From an uncultured Clostridia bacterium (GTDB lineage: Bacteria; Bacillota; Clostridia; Lachnospirales; UBA5962), in the NCBI GenBank assembly GCA_946481295.1, contig CAMLLW010000012.1:1-40336 (forward strand): DNA of 40,336 nucleotides. The letters run 5' to 3'. Below the pieces are notes generated by a model. The model made no database searches. It was not told where the DNA came from and was given only the letters and a program-made list of their open reading frames with translations. Every line of letters starts with the position of its first letter. Position 1 is the first letter of the stretch. The position numbers and the translations under genes are program-made. Of this stretch, positions 16,370 to 24,119 are shown piece after piece.

Positions 16370-16888
16370 TTATATAATTTCTGGATCTTCAAAATCTTCT
16401 CCAAAAGTTTCTACTGTAACAATTTTCATTACTTGATCTTTTTGTGGTTTGTCATAATTATCTGTTAGCGTTGTAGCAATTTTATCTACAATATCCATTC
16501 CATCTACTACTTTACCAAATGCTGCATAACTACCATCTAAATGAGGTGAATTTTTATGCATTATAAAAAATTGAGAACCTGCAGAATCTTTATCCATAGC
16601 TCTTGCCATAGAAATTACACCTTCTGTATGTTTTAAATTATTTTCAAATCCATTTGTAGCAAACTCACCTTTTATAGAATATCCAGGTCCTCCAATTCCT
16701 GTACCTTCTGGACATCCTCCTTGTATCATAAATCCATCTATAACCCTATGGAAAATTAGTCCATTATAAAAATCTTTTTTAATTAAACTTATAAAATTTT
16801 TAACTGTATTTGGAGCTACATCATAATATAATTCTAATTTTATTTTATCTCCTGATTCCATTTCTATTGTTACTATCGGATTTTGCAT
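16370..16888 (-). CDS. Peptidyl-prolyl cis-trans isomerase, cyclophilin type
   Basis: 172-residue cytoplasmic cyclophilin (no signal peptide) that speeds proline isomerisation during folding. The family core is complete: FHRVIDGFMIQGGCPEGTG (with the catalytic Arg in FHRV), GPGYSIKGEF, GVISMARAMDKDSAGSQFFI and FGKVVDGMDIVDKI. AAGGAGAG stands 6 bases before the ATG. The gene starts 17 bases after the stop of the rRNA methyltransferase gene and probably shares its transcript. Confidence 0.95.
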   Translation of the reverse strand: MQNPIVTIEMESGDKIKLELYYDVAPNTVKNFISLIKKDFYNGLIFHRVIDGFMIQGGCPEGTGIGGPGYSIKGEFATNGFENNLKHTEGVISMARAMDKDSAGSQFFIMHKNSPHLDGSYAAFGKVVDGMDIVDKIATTLTDNYDKPQKDQVMKIVTVETFGEDFEDPEII

Positions 16889-16905
16889 TTAATTCTCTCC
16901 TTTTA

Positions 16906-17673
16906 TTATTTTTCTAAATTTTGTCTTACAACTTCATAAAGTAAAATAGCAGTTGCAACAGATGCATTTAACGATTCCGCTTTACCTATAATTGGAATTT
17001 TAACTTTATAAAGTATAATACTACTTAATTCATCTGACAATCCTTTTGCTTCATTTCCAATTGCAATTACACATCCATTTGTTAAATCTAACTTATATAA
17101 ATTATTATTGCCTTTTAAATGTCCCGCAATCGTTTTTATACCTTTTTCATTAAAAAATTTTACTATTTCTATTAAATCTTGATTTTGTATTATAGGCACA
17201 TTAAAAATAGAACCTGCTGTAGACCTTAATACTTTTTTATTGTAAATATCAACACAATTTTTTGAAAGTATTATTGCATCTACTCCAGCTGAATCTGCAG
17301 TTCTTATAACTGTCCCTAAATTGCCTGGATTTGATATTTCTTCTAACAAAAGTATAAATGGATTATTTTTATTTAAGATTTCTTCTATATTATATTTTAA
17401 CTTTTTACAAACAACTAATGCTCCTTGTGGTGTTTCTGTATCAGAAATTTTTTTAAATATTTTATCACTTAAAATATATACTTTAGCACTATTTTCGTAT
17501 ATGTCTATATTAATTTTTTTAGACATACTTTCTGAAAAAACAAAGAAGTCTACATTAATATTTGTTAAGTTATTTATAAATCTTTCTCCTTCTAGTATAA
17601 ATTGATTATTTAAATCTCTTCCTTTTTTACTGTCTAAAAGTTTTAAATGTTTAACTATTTTATTCTGAATATT
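16906..17673 (-). CDS. TrmH/SpoU-family 23S rRNA 2'-O-methyltransferase, downstream exon of an intron-split gene
   Basis: SAM-dependent RNA ribose methyltransferase of the YsgA/RlmB type. SPOUT motifs are complete: NPGNLGTVIRTADSAG, IAIGNEAKGLS and PIIGKAESLNASVATAILLYE. The first ATG is at 17526, but it lacks a Shine-Dalgarno and would remove the conserved substrate-binding N-terminal domain. Reading upstream in frame from that ATG gives 49 more conserved residues (NIQNKIVKHLKLLDSKKGRD, then NNQFILEGERF), back to position 17673, where an in-frame TAG sits immediately upstream. That point coincides with the proposed 3' splice site of a group I intron. Exon 2 thus encodes 255 residues, normal for the family. 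The start codon must come from the 5' exon; see the intron entry. Confidence 0.88.
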   Translation of the reverse strand, partial: NIQNKIVKHLKLLDSKKGRDLNNQFILEGERFINNLTNINVDFFVFSESMSKKINIDIYENSAKVYILSDKIFKKISDTETPQGALVVCKKLKYNIEEILNKNNPFILLLEEISNPGNLGTVIRTADSAGVDAIILSKNCVDIYNKKVLRSTAGSIFNVPIIQNQDLIEIVKFFNEKGIKTIAGHLKGNNNLYKLDLTNGCVIAIGNEAKGLSDELSSIILYKVKIPIIGKAESLNASVATAILLYEVVRQNLEK

Positions 17674-18197
17674 CTATGACTAAAATTTTGAAACTATTCT
17701 TTATAGAATTTTAAATATTATAAGTTCCTATAATTCTTATAACTTTATATTTTTAGAAATTATTGTTCACATAGATTCGCAAATTCTATGCAGTTCTCCT
17801 ATGAACTTCTTGTACTTTCATACAAGCACAGACTATATCTTATCCCTCGACTTTAATCGTTAGGGTCTGTCCACTTCCACACGCTTGTGTGTACTTCCTA
17901 AATTGGAATAGTCGTTGAAGATTCTTCTTTTCGAAGCTTTCCTGCTGATTATCCATTAAAAAATGTTTAGGATTTAACCTTGCATCATATAGTAAATTTT
18001 TTCTACTTTCGTAACCATCACGCCTAAGCTTATTTCATCTTTACGTTGTGGTTCTACTACCTTTAGGACTTCCCAGCATTTCAAACAGTAATTAATATTT
18101 TACACACACGTTTCCATATATGCTGACTAATTAATAGTTAATAACCTTTAATTAAAATTATAGGCTATAGCACTCTATTTTAATCAATACTTTCTAT
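17674..18197 (-). ncRNA. Group I self-splicing intron
   Basis: Catalytic-core elements are readable in the minus-strand RNA: P element AATGCTGGGAAG (18080-18069), Q element AATCAGCAGG (17950-17941; GCTG/CAGC forms P4), R element TTCAACGACTA (17919-17909) and S element AAGATATAGTC (17841-17831), with P7 formed by GACTA/TAGTC. A P2-like hairpin CATATATG-GAAA-CGTGTGTG (18122-18103) has a GNRA loop. P6 (CTTC-GAAAA-GAAG) and P9-region hairpins (CTTGTA..TACAAG) are also visible. The 3' end is placed at the G of ATAG (17674), the required terminal guanosine. The 5' splice site is uncertain: after ATAATT (intron from 18197, pairing with GGTTAT at 18146-18141) or after TTGATT (intron from 18181). No homing endonuclease frame is present. 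About 0.5 kb. Confidence 0.85.
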
Positions 18198-18264
18198 AAT
18201 TATATTTATTCACTTCTTTCGATAAAATTTAAATATTTAATAATTATTTTATACTATTTTTATG

Positions 18265-18293
18265 AGTATAACATAACAAATATTTATAATCAA
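18265..18293 (-). promoter_or_regulatory. Promoter of the intron-split methyltransferase gene
   Basis: Read leftward: TTGATT (18293-18288), 17-base spacer, TATACT (18270-18265). Transcription would start near 18258, so the 5' exon would be only about 60-75 bases. This leaves no room for an upstream riboswitch such as the c-di-GMP-II aptamer of the Clostridioides difficile allosteric intron. Confidence 0.6.
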
Positions 18294-18359
18294 TTTACTA
18301 TACAAAAAAATAAATAGATGTTAATATTTTTATTAAGTTATTAAAAAGAGGTGATAATT

Positions 18360-19451
18360 ATTTCTGGATCATCATTTGGTAACTTTTTTAAAGTTACTAC
18401 TTATGGAGAAAGTCATGGAAAAGCAGTTGGAGCAATTATAGATGGTGTTCCATCTGGAATAAAGTTATCTACAGATGATATTATTTTTGATCTTTCAAAA
18501 AGAAAGCCAAATAATTCAAAATATTCTACAAATAGATCTGAAGAAGATTTAGTAGAAATTTTATCTGGAATATTTGAAGGAAAAACAACTGGTACTCCAA
18601 TTTCATTAATAATATATAATAAAAACTTTATAAAAAAAGATTATGAAATACTTAAAAATACTTTTAGACCTGGACATGCTGATTTAACATACAATCTAAA
18701 ATATGGATTTAGAGATTATTTCGGTGGTGGCAGATCTTCCGGTCGTGAAACAGTTGCAAGAGTAGCATCTGGTGCTATTGCAAGAAAACTTTTAAAAGAA
18801 TTTAATATAAAAATTTATTCATATACATCGTCAATAGGTAAAATAAATATTTCTAACGATATAGATTTAAAATTTGCAGAAAAAAATGAGCTTAAAATAC
18901 CATGTAAAGATGCGTATGAAGAATCAATTAAAATTTTAGATAAATGTAAAAAAGATAAAAACTCTATTGGTGGAACTGTCACATGTTGTGTAGAAAATAT
19001 TCCTTATGGTCTTGGTGAACCAGTTTTTGATAAATTAGATGCTAAATTATCACAAGCTATTATGTCTATAGGTGCTGTTAAGGGAATAGAATTTGGAAAT
19101 GGATTTCTATCTTCTACTATTACAGGATATGAAAATAATGACGAAATCTATTTAAAAGATAAATTTATAAAAAAATATTCAAATAATAATGGTGGTATTT
19201 CTGGAGGTATTTCTGACGGTGATAAAATATATTTTAAAGTTGCAATTAAACCTACTCCTTCTATTGGAATATCACAAAAAACAGTAGTAAATAATGAAAA
19301 TAAATCTATAACAATAGATGGAAGACATGATTTATGTATTATTCCAAGAATTAATATAGTTATAGAAGCTATGACATGTATTACTATTGCCGATTTTTTA
19401 CTACAAAATGCTACTAGTAAACTTAGCAATCTAAAAAAGATTTATATTTAA
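18360..19451 (+). CDS. aroC: Chorismate synthase, probably AUU-initiated
   Basis: Converts 5-enolpyruvylshikimate-3-phosphate to chorismate, the last step of the shikimate pathway, using reduced FMN. Signatures are complete: SGSSFGN at the N-terminus, TTYGESHGKAVGAIIDG, FRPGHADLTYNLKYGFRDY, GGRSSGRETVARVASGA and DGRHDLCIIPR. A very strong Shine-Dalgarno (AAAGAGGTGAT, 18347-18356 region) lies 3 bases before ATT TCT GGA, exactly where the family starts (M-SGSSFGN). The only standard start nearby, GTG at 18351, lies inside the Shine-Dalgarno and would add MII. AUU initiation at 18360 is therefore inferred (363 residues). The gene is monocistronic and divergent from the rRNA methyltransferase. 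Confidence 0.93.
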   Translation: MSGSSFGNFFKVTTYGESHGKAVGAIIDGVPSGIKLSTDDIIFDLSKRKPNNSKYSTNRSEEDLVEILSGIFEGKTTGTPISLIIYNKNFIKKDYEILKNTFRPGHADLTYNLKYGFRDYFGGGRSSGRETVARVASGAIARKLLKEFNIKIYSYTSSIGKINISNDIDLKFAEKNELKIPCKDAYEESIKILDKCKKDKNSIGGTVTCCVENIPYGLGEPVFDKLDAKLSQAIMSIGAVKGIEFGNGFLSSTITGYENNDEIYLKDKFIKKYSNNNGGISGGISDGDKIYFKVAIKPTPSIGISQKTVVNNENKSITIDGRHDLCIIPRINIVIEAMTCITIADFLLQNATSKLSNLKKIYI

Positions 19452-19496
19452 AATAGAGAGCAATTTTAGTTATTTTCTAAAATTGCTCTCTATTTT
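19450..19496. terminator. Bidirectional terminator between aroC and the hemolysin III-like gene
   Basis: Perfect 20-bp stem (AAAATAGAGAGCAATTTTAG and complement) with a 7-base loop, with A/T runs at both ends. It serves the two convergent genes and overlaps both stop codons. Confidence 0.9.
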
Positions 19497-20148
19497 ATAA
19501 TATATAAATAAAAATACTTAAAAAACAAAAAATAGATCCTAAAATAACAAAAATATGAAATAAGTCATGAAAATTAAATGATTTAAATAAGTTAGGTTTT
19601 TTTACAATATATATAATAGCTCCAACAGAATACATAATTCCTCCTATGGCTATTAATATAAAACAATTTATAGGTACATTATGAAAATCAGAAAAATCAA
19701 AAATTAATGCCCATCCCATTAATAAATAAAATATTGTAGAAATTAGACGTGGAACATTAATCCAAATCATTTTAATTAAAATTCCTGCTATTGCAATGCT
19801 CCAAATTATAGCTAAAAAATAATAACTATTTGGCTTTTGAACAAATGTTATAGTGATAGGCGTATAAGTACCTGCTATTAAAACAAAAATCATAGAATGG
19901 TCTAACTTACGTAATACATTTTCAATTTTATCATTTTTTTTATTATAAAAATGATAAATAAAGCTAGCTGTATAAAGTAATATCGAAGAAATACCAAATA
20001 TAACTATACCTAAAACAGTATCTACTGTATTCTTTCTATAAATTGCTAAAAATAACATAAGAAATGTTGTTAATAAAGAAGCTATAGCCCCATAAAAATG
20101 TGTTGCACTGCTAACAGGATCTCTAGCCTTTTTAAACCAGCTTATCAA
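19495..20148 (-). CDS. Hemolysin III family (TrhA/PAQR-like) membrane protein
   Basis: About 217 residues with seven predicted membrane spans, as in YqfA/TrhA proteins related to eukaryotic PAQR receptors. Conserved features are DPVSSATHFYGA near the N-terminus, SFIYHFY, RKLDHSMIFVLIAGTYTPI and the C-terminal NFHDLFHIFVILGS; the Ser/His/Asp/His set forms the putative metal-dependent hydrolase site. Homologues are linked to membrane fluidity, and the name hemolysin is historical. A GTG at 20157 is in frame but lies within the Shine-Dalgarno AGGTAGGTG; the TTG at 20148 is 8 bases from AGGTAGG and is preferred. Confidence 0.9.
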   Translation of the reverse strand: MISWFKKARDPVSSATHFYGAIASLLTTFLMLFLAIYRKNTVDTVLGIVIFGISSILLYTASFIYHFYNKKNDKIENVLRKLDHSMIFVLIAGTYTPITITFVQKPNSYYFLAIIWSIAIAGILIKMIWINVPRLISTIFYLLMGWALIFDFSDFHNVPINCFILIAIGGIMYSVGAIIYIVKKPNLFKSFNFHDLFHIFVILGSIFCFLSIFIYIL

Positions 20149-20157
20149 ATGTAACAC

Positions 20158-20573
20158 CTACCTATTATAAAAATTTTATTACTATTTATTAATATTTAAT
20201 ATTTCTTTTTATAATAAAATATATCATATTTTTATTAATTAAGTTTTAATAATTAATATATTTTTTGTATTTTGCAAATTATTATATTTTATATTAAAAA
20301 ATAATTTTTATATACTTAATAATCGACATAAAAGGTGATATAACTTTATATTAATTTTAATATATAAAATTTATATACTATTTTTTAAATTTCAATAAAT
20401 TAATTATATATTTTTAAGCATTTATAAAAATAATTTATAATTAAACAAGTATAATATTATATATTAAATATTTTATATAATTTATTATTATTGTAGATAT
20501 AAACTCTACTTTTATGTATAATTATTGCCAACGATATCAAAATAATAATATTTAATAAGTATAGGAGGGTTTT
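20158..20573. other. AT-rich intergenic region between the hemolysin III-like gene and pepF
   Basis: 416 bases, strongly A/T. A TATAAT (20517-20522) upstream of pepF lacks a good -35 at the right distance. A small imperfect hairpin GTAGA..TCTAC (20493-20509) is visible. An orphan Shine-Dalgarno-like AAAGGTGAT (20331-20339) has no start codon after it. No gene or RNA was recognised. Confidence 0.5.
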
Positions 20574-22346
20574 ATGAAAACAGATTGGGATTTAAATAAA
20601 CTATATACAAGCTTTGATTCTAAAGAATTTAAAAAAGATATGTCTCAATTAGAAAGTAATGTTAAATCTTTTAACAACTGGTGTGATACAAATTTAAATA
20701 ATGATAATAAAAATTCTGAAGAAATTATAGAAACTTATATAAATAAATACGAAGATTTAGAAAAATTCTCTATGTTATTAGTATATTCTAGCTTAATTAG
20801 CAGTGTTGATACTGAAAATTTTGAAGCAACTAGAAATATTAATACTGTAGACCAAATCTTAACCGACTTATCTAAATCAGAAACTTTATTTAAAAAATAT
20901 TTAACTAGTATTGATAATTTAGATGAAATAATTAATAAATCTAATAATCTAAAAGAATATAGTTTTTTTATTAAAGAAAATTTAATTTCTGCAAAACATA
21001 CTTTATCAGAAGAAGAAGAAATTTTATATAGTAATTTAAAAATAACAGGAGCTGATGCTTGGGAAACATTAAGAAACCAACTTACAAGCACAGTAATGGT
21101 TGATGTAAAAGTTGATAATGAAATTAAAAGCTTACCTCTATCATCTGTTCGTAATTTAGCATATAGTGAATCTTCTTCTACAAGAAAAAATGCATATGAG
21201 GCAGAATTAAAAGCTTATGAAAATATAGATAAAAGTTGTGCAAGTGCATTAAATAGTATAAAAGGCGAAGCTTTAATAATTTCAAAAAAACGAGGATATA
21301 AATCTATCTTAGATATGACATTAGAAAATTCTAGAATGGATAAAGAAATATTAGATGCAATGCTTAGCTCTATAAAAGATAATTTAAATATATTTAATAA
21401 ATATTTTAAATGTAAAGCAGAAATTTTAGGTCATAAAAATAGCTTACCTTTTTATGATATATTTGCACCAATAAGCAATGCTAATATATCTTTTACTTAT
21501 GAAGAAGCTTCTCAATATGTAATTAAAAATTTTACTAAATTTAGTAAAGAACTAGGTGATTTTGCAAAAAATGCTTTTGAAAATAATTGGATAGATGCTT
21601 TACCTAAAAAGGGTAAGGTTGGAGGAGCTTTTTGTGATAATATTCACTATATAAAAGAAAGTAGAATACTTTCTAATTTTGAAGGATCTTTTAATGATAT
21701 GGTTACATTAGCTCATGAATTAGGACATGCATATCATGGTGAATGTTTAAAAAATGAAAAATATGTTAATAGCGAATACTCTATGCCTATAGCAGAAACA
21801 GCCTCTACATTTTGTGAAACTTTAATATTTAATTCTGCTTTAGCAGAAGCTACAGATGAAGAAAAATTCTTTATATTAGAAAATGATATTTCTAGTACTG
21901 CCCAAGTAATAGTAGATATTTATAGTAGATTTTTATTTGAAGATAACTTTATAAATAAAAGAAAAGATGGACCTTTATCAGTAGAAGAAATAAATGAAAT
22001 TATGATTGATGCTCAAATTAAAGCATATGGAAATGGATTAGATAAAAATTATCTTCATAAGTATATGTGGATATGTAAACCACATTACTATAGTGTTGAT
22101 GAAAATTATTATAATTTTCCTTACGCATATGGACTATTATTTGCAAAAGGACTATATTCACAATATATAGAAAATAAAGATGATTTTGTAGATAAGTATA
22201 CTAATATGCTAGCAAATACAGGTAAAAATAATCTTAAAAATATAGCTCTTTTAATGGATATAGATGTTACTAAAAAAGAATTTTGGGATAAATCTTTAAA
22301 AATTATTGAAAAACAAATAGATACATTTGTATCTTTAAAAAAATAA
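20574..22346 (+). CDS. pepF: Oligoendopeptidase F (M3 family metallopeptidase)
   Basis: 590-residue cytoplasmic zinc peptidase that degrades short peptides. The HEXXH zinc motif is in LAHELGHAYHGE (H381, E382, H385), and the third ligand Glu follows about 25 residues later in MPIAETASTFCET. The N-terminal helical part and the C-terminal PHYYSVDENYYNFPYAYGLL are typical of the PepF/B clade. AGGAGG stands 6 bases before the ATG. It is monocistronic, with a strong terminator. No signal peptide. Confidence 0.96.
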   Translation: MKTDWDLNKLYTSFDSKEFKKDMSQLESNVKSFNNWCDTNLNNDNKNSEEIIETYINKYEDLEKFSMLLVYSSLISSVDTENFEATRNINTVDQILTDLSKSETLFKKYLTSIDNLDEIINKSNNLKEYSFFIKENLISAKHTLSEEEEILYSNLKITGADAWETLRNQLTSTVMVDVKVDNEIKSLPLSSVRNLAYSESSSTRKNAYEAELKAYENIDKSCASALNSIKGEALIISKKRGYKSILDMTLENSRMDKEILDAMLSSIKDNLNIFNKYFKCKAEILGHKNSLPFYDIFAPISNANISFTYEEASQYVIKNFTKFSKELGDFAKNAFENNWIDALPKKGKVGGAFCDNIHYIKESRILSNFEGSFNDMVTLAHELGHAYHGECLKNEKYVNSEYSMPIAETASTFCETLIFNSALAEATDEEKFFILENDISSTAQVIVDIYSRFLFEDNFINKRKDGPLSVEEINEIMIDAQIKAYGNGLDKNYLHKYMWICKPHYYSVDENYYNFPYAYGLLFAKGLYSQYIENKDDFVDKYTNMLANTGKNNLKNIALLMDIDVTKKEFWDKSLKIIEKQIDTFVSLKK

Positions 22347-22347
22347 A

Positions 22348-22386
22348 AATAAACACTTTTTATTTTAAAAATAAAAAGTGTTTATT
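22348..22386 (+). terminator. Terminator of pepF
   Basis: 17-bp perfect stem AATAAACACTTTTTATT / AATAAAAAGTGTTTATT followed by a T run, directly after the stop codon. Confidence 0.88.
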
Positions 22387-22482
22387 TTTTTAAAGTATTT
22401 ATTATAATATAGAATTTCACATTTTGGACAATTTATTAATATATTATCTATAAGACTATATTTTTAGGAGGTAGGTAACAAA

Positions 22483-23241
22483 ATGACAAATCCAATTTTA
22501 CAAGTTAAAAATATTGGATTAATTTACCATACAAACTCATCTGAAATGAAAGCATTATCTGATATAAGTTTTAATGTAGAAAAAGGTGAATTTGTAAGTA
22601 TAATTGGTCCTAGCGGTTGTGGAAAATCAACTTTGTTATCTATAATTGCAAAACTTATCTCACCATCTTATGGTGAAATTTTAATAAATAATGTTCCATT
22701 ACAAGAATCTAAAACTACATTAGGTTACATGCTTCAAAAAGATCATCTTTTTGAATGGCGAAATATATGGCAAAATGTAATTTTAGGATTAGAAATAAAA
22801 AATAATATTAATGATAAAAATTTAGAATTTGTAGAAAATTTGTTAAAAAGGTACGACCTTATAAACTTTAAAACTTATAAACCTTCTCAACTTTCAGGTG
22901 GAATGAGACAAAGAGCTGCACTTATAAGAACTTTAGCAATAAATCCTGAAATTTTGTTGTTAGATGAACCATTTTCTGCACTAGATAGCCAAACTCGTCT
23001 TACAGTTTCAAATGAAATTGTAAATATAATAAAAAATGAAAATAAGACTGCACTACTTGTTACTCATGATATTAATGAAGCTATAAGTTTATCTGATAAA
23101 ATAATAGTTTTTAGTAATCGTCCATCGAAAGTTATAAATATTCATAAAATTAACTTATCTAAAGAATCTGACATAATAAATTTAAGAACTTCTCAAGAAT
23201 TTAATGAATGTTTTAATACTATTTGGAAGGAGTTAAACTAA
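22483..23241 (+). CDS. ABC transporter ATP-binding protein (nitrate/sulfonate/taurine-type family)
   Basis: 252-residue ATPase of the SsuB/TauB/NrtD group that drives uptake with the permease encoded next. Walker A GPSGCGKST at residues 42-50, Q-loop Gln85 (MLQKDHLFEWRN, the characteristic KD.LFEWR of this subfamily), signature LSGGMRQR at 137-144, Walker B ILLLDEP at 157-163 and H-loop His195. AGGAGG precedes the ATG. The stop codon abuts the permease ATG. The substrate (sulfonate, pyrimidine precursor or other) cannot be told because no binding protein is encoded nearby. Confidence 0.9.
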   Translation: MTNPILQVKNIGLIYHTNSSEMKALSDISFNVEKGEFVSIIGPSGCGKSTLLSIIAKLISPSYGEILINNVPLQESKTTLGYMLQKDHLFEWRNIWQNVILGLEIKNNINDKNLEFVENLLKRYDLINFKTYKPSQLSGGMRQRAALIRTLAINPEILLLDEPFSALDSQTRLTVSNEIVNIIKNENKTALLVTHDINEAISLSDKIIVFSNRPSKVINIHKINLSKESDIINLRTSQEFNECFNTIWKELN

Positions 23242-24033
23242 ATGAGTCATGAACATGAAAAATATTTAAAAAAAATTAAAATATTTAATATAAAAATAAA
23301 AATAACACAATTTTTTATTTTTATTGGATTTTTTATATTATGGGAACTACTTGCAAAGTTTAATGTCATAGACCCATTTATTTTTAGTACACCATCTCAA
23401 ATATGTATAACTTTTTTTACAATGCTTAAAGATGGTAGTTTATTTTTACACATAGGTGTAACACTCTATGAAGTTATTTTTGCATTTATAATAAGCTCTT
23501 TTTTTGGAATTTTAATTAGTATTTTTTTATGGTGGAATTCTTTTTGGCAAAAAGTATTAAATCCTTATCTAATAATATTTAATAGCTTACCTAAAACTGC
23601 TTTAGCTCCTATTATAATAGTTTGGTTTGGAAATAATACAAAATCTGTTATATTTACAGCTGTATTTACAGGTATTATTGTAACAATTATTTATATATTA
23701 ACTGCATTTTTAGGATTAGATGATAATAAATTAAAGTTAATAGAATCTTTAGGTGGCAGTAAAAAACAAGCACTTTTTAAAGTAGTATTACCAGCTAGTG
23801 TTCCAACTATTATGAGTACTTTAAAAGTTAATATTGGATTATGTTTTGTTGGAGCAATTGTTGGAGAATTTTTAGTTGCTAAAAATGGCCTTGGATATTT
23901 AATTGTTTATGGAAGTCAGATTTTTCGCATGGATTGGGTTATGCTATCTATTTTAATTTTATGTTTTTTATCAGCATTATTTTATAAAATTATAATTATA
24001 TTTGAACAAAAGTTAAAAAAGTTATATTTTTAA
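23242..24033 (+). CDS. ABC transporter permease (SsuC/TauC-like)
   Basis: 263-residue permease with about six spans. The BPD_transp_1 domain has the EAA loop ESLGGSKKQALFKVVLPASVP, which docks on the ATPase, and the ending GEFLVAKNGLGYLIVYGS is typical of aliphatic sulfonate/taurine permeases. Its ATG immediately follows the ATPase stop (TAAATG), so translation is coupled. No substrate-binding lipoprotein follows; the pair may use one encoded elsewhere. Confidence 0.9.
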   Translation: MSHEHEKYLKKIKIFNIKIKITQFFIFIGFFILWELLAKFNVIDPFIFSTPSQICITFFTMLKDGSLFLHIGVTLYEVIFAFIISSFFGILISIFLWWNSFWQKVLNPYLIIFNSLPKTALAPIIIVWFGNNTKSVIFTAVFTGIIVTIIYILTAFLGLDDNKLKLIESLGGSKKQALFKVVLPASVPTIMSTLKVNIGLCFVGAIVGEFLVAKNGLGYLIVYGSQIFRMDWVMLSILILCFLSALFYKIIIIFEQKLKKLYF

Positions 24034-24119
24034 GATACACTTCTTATTTTTATCTATTTATAATATAATTATATAAATTTTAAAATACACTAATAATTAA
24101 ACTGGGAGAAGTACTTAAG

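Noticed and set aside
17527-17673. Starting the rRNA methyltransferase at the ATG at 17526.
   Set aside because: No Shine-Dalgarno, and the 49 codons upstream encode the conserved N-terminal domain in the same frame.
18198-18300. A c-di-GMP-II riboswitch upstream of the group I intron, as in C. difficile.
   Set aside because: The promoter lies only about 60-75 bases from the intron, leaving no space for an aptamer, and no conserved aptamer motif is seen.
20331-20345. Shine-Dalgarno-like AAAGGTGAT in the gap upstream of pepF.
   Set aside because: No start codon at a usable distance and the following frame is short and A/T-only, so it is treated as chance.
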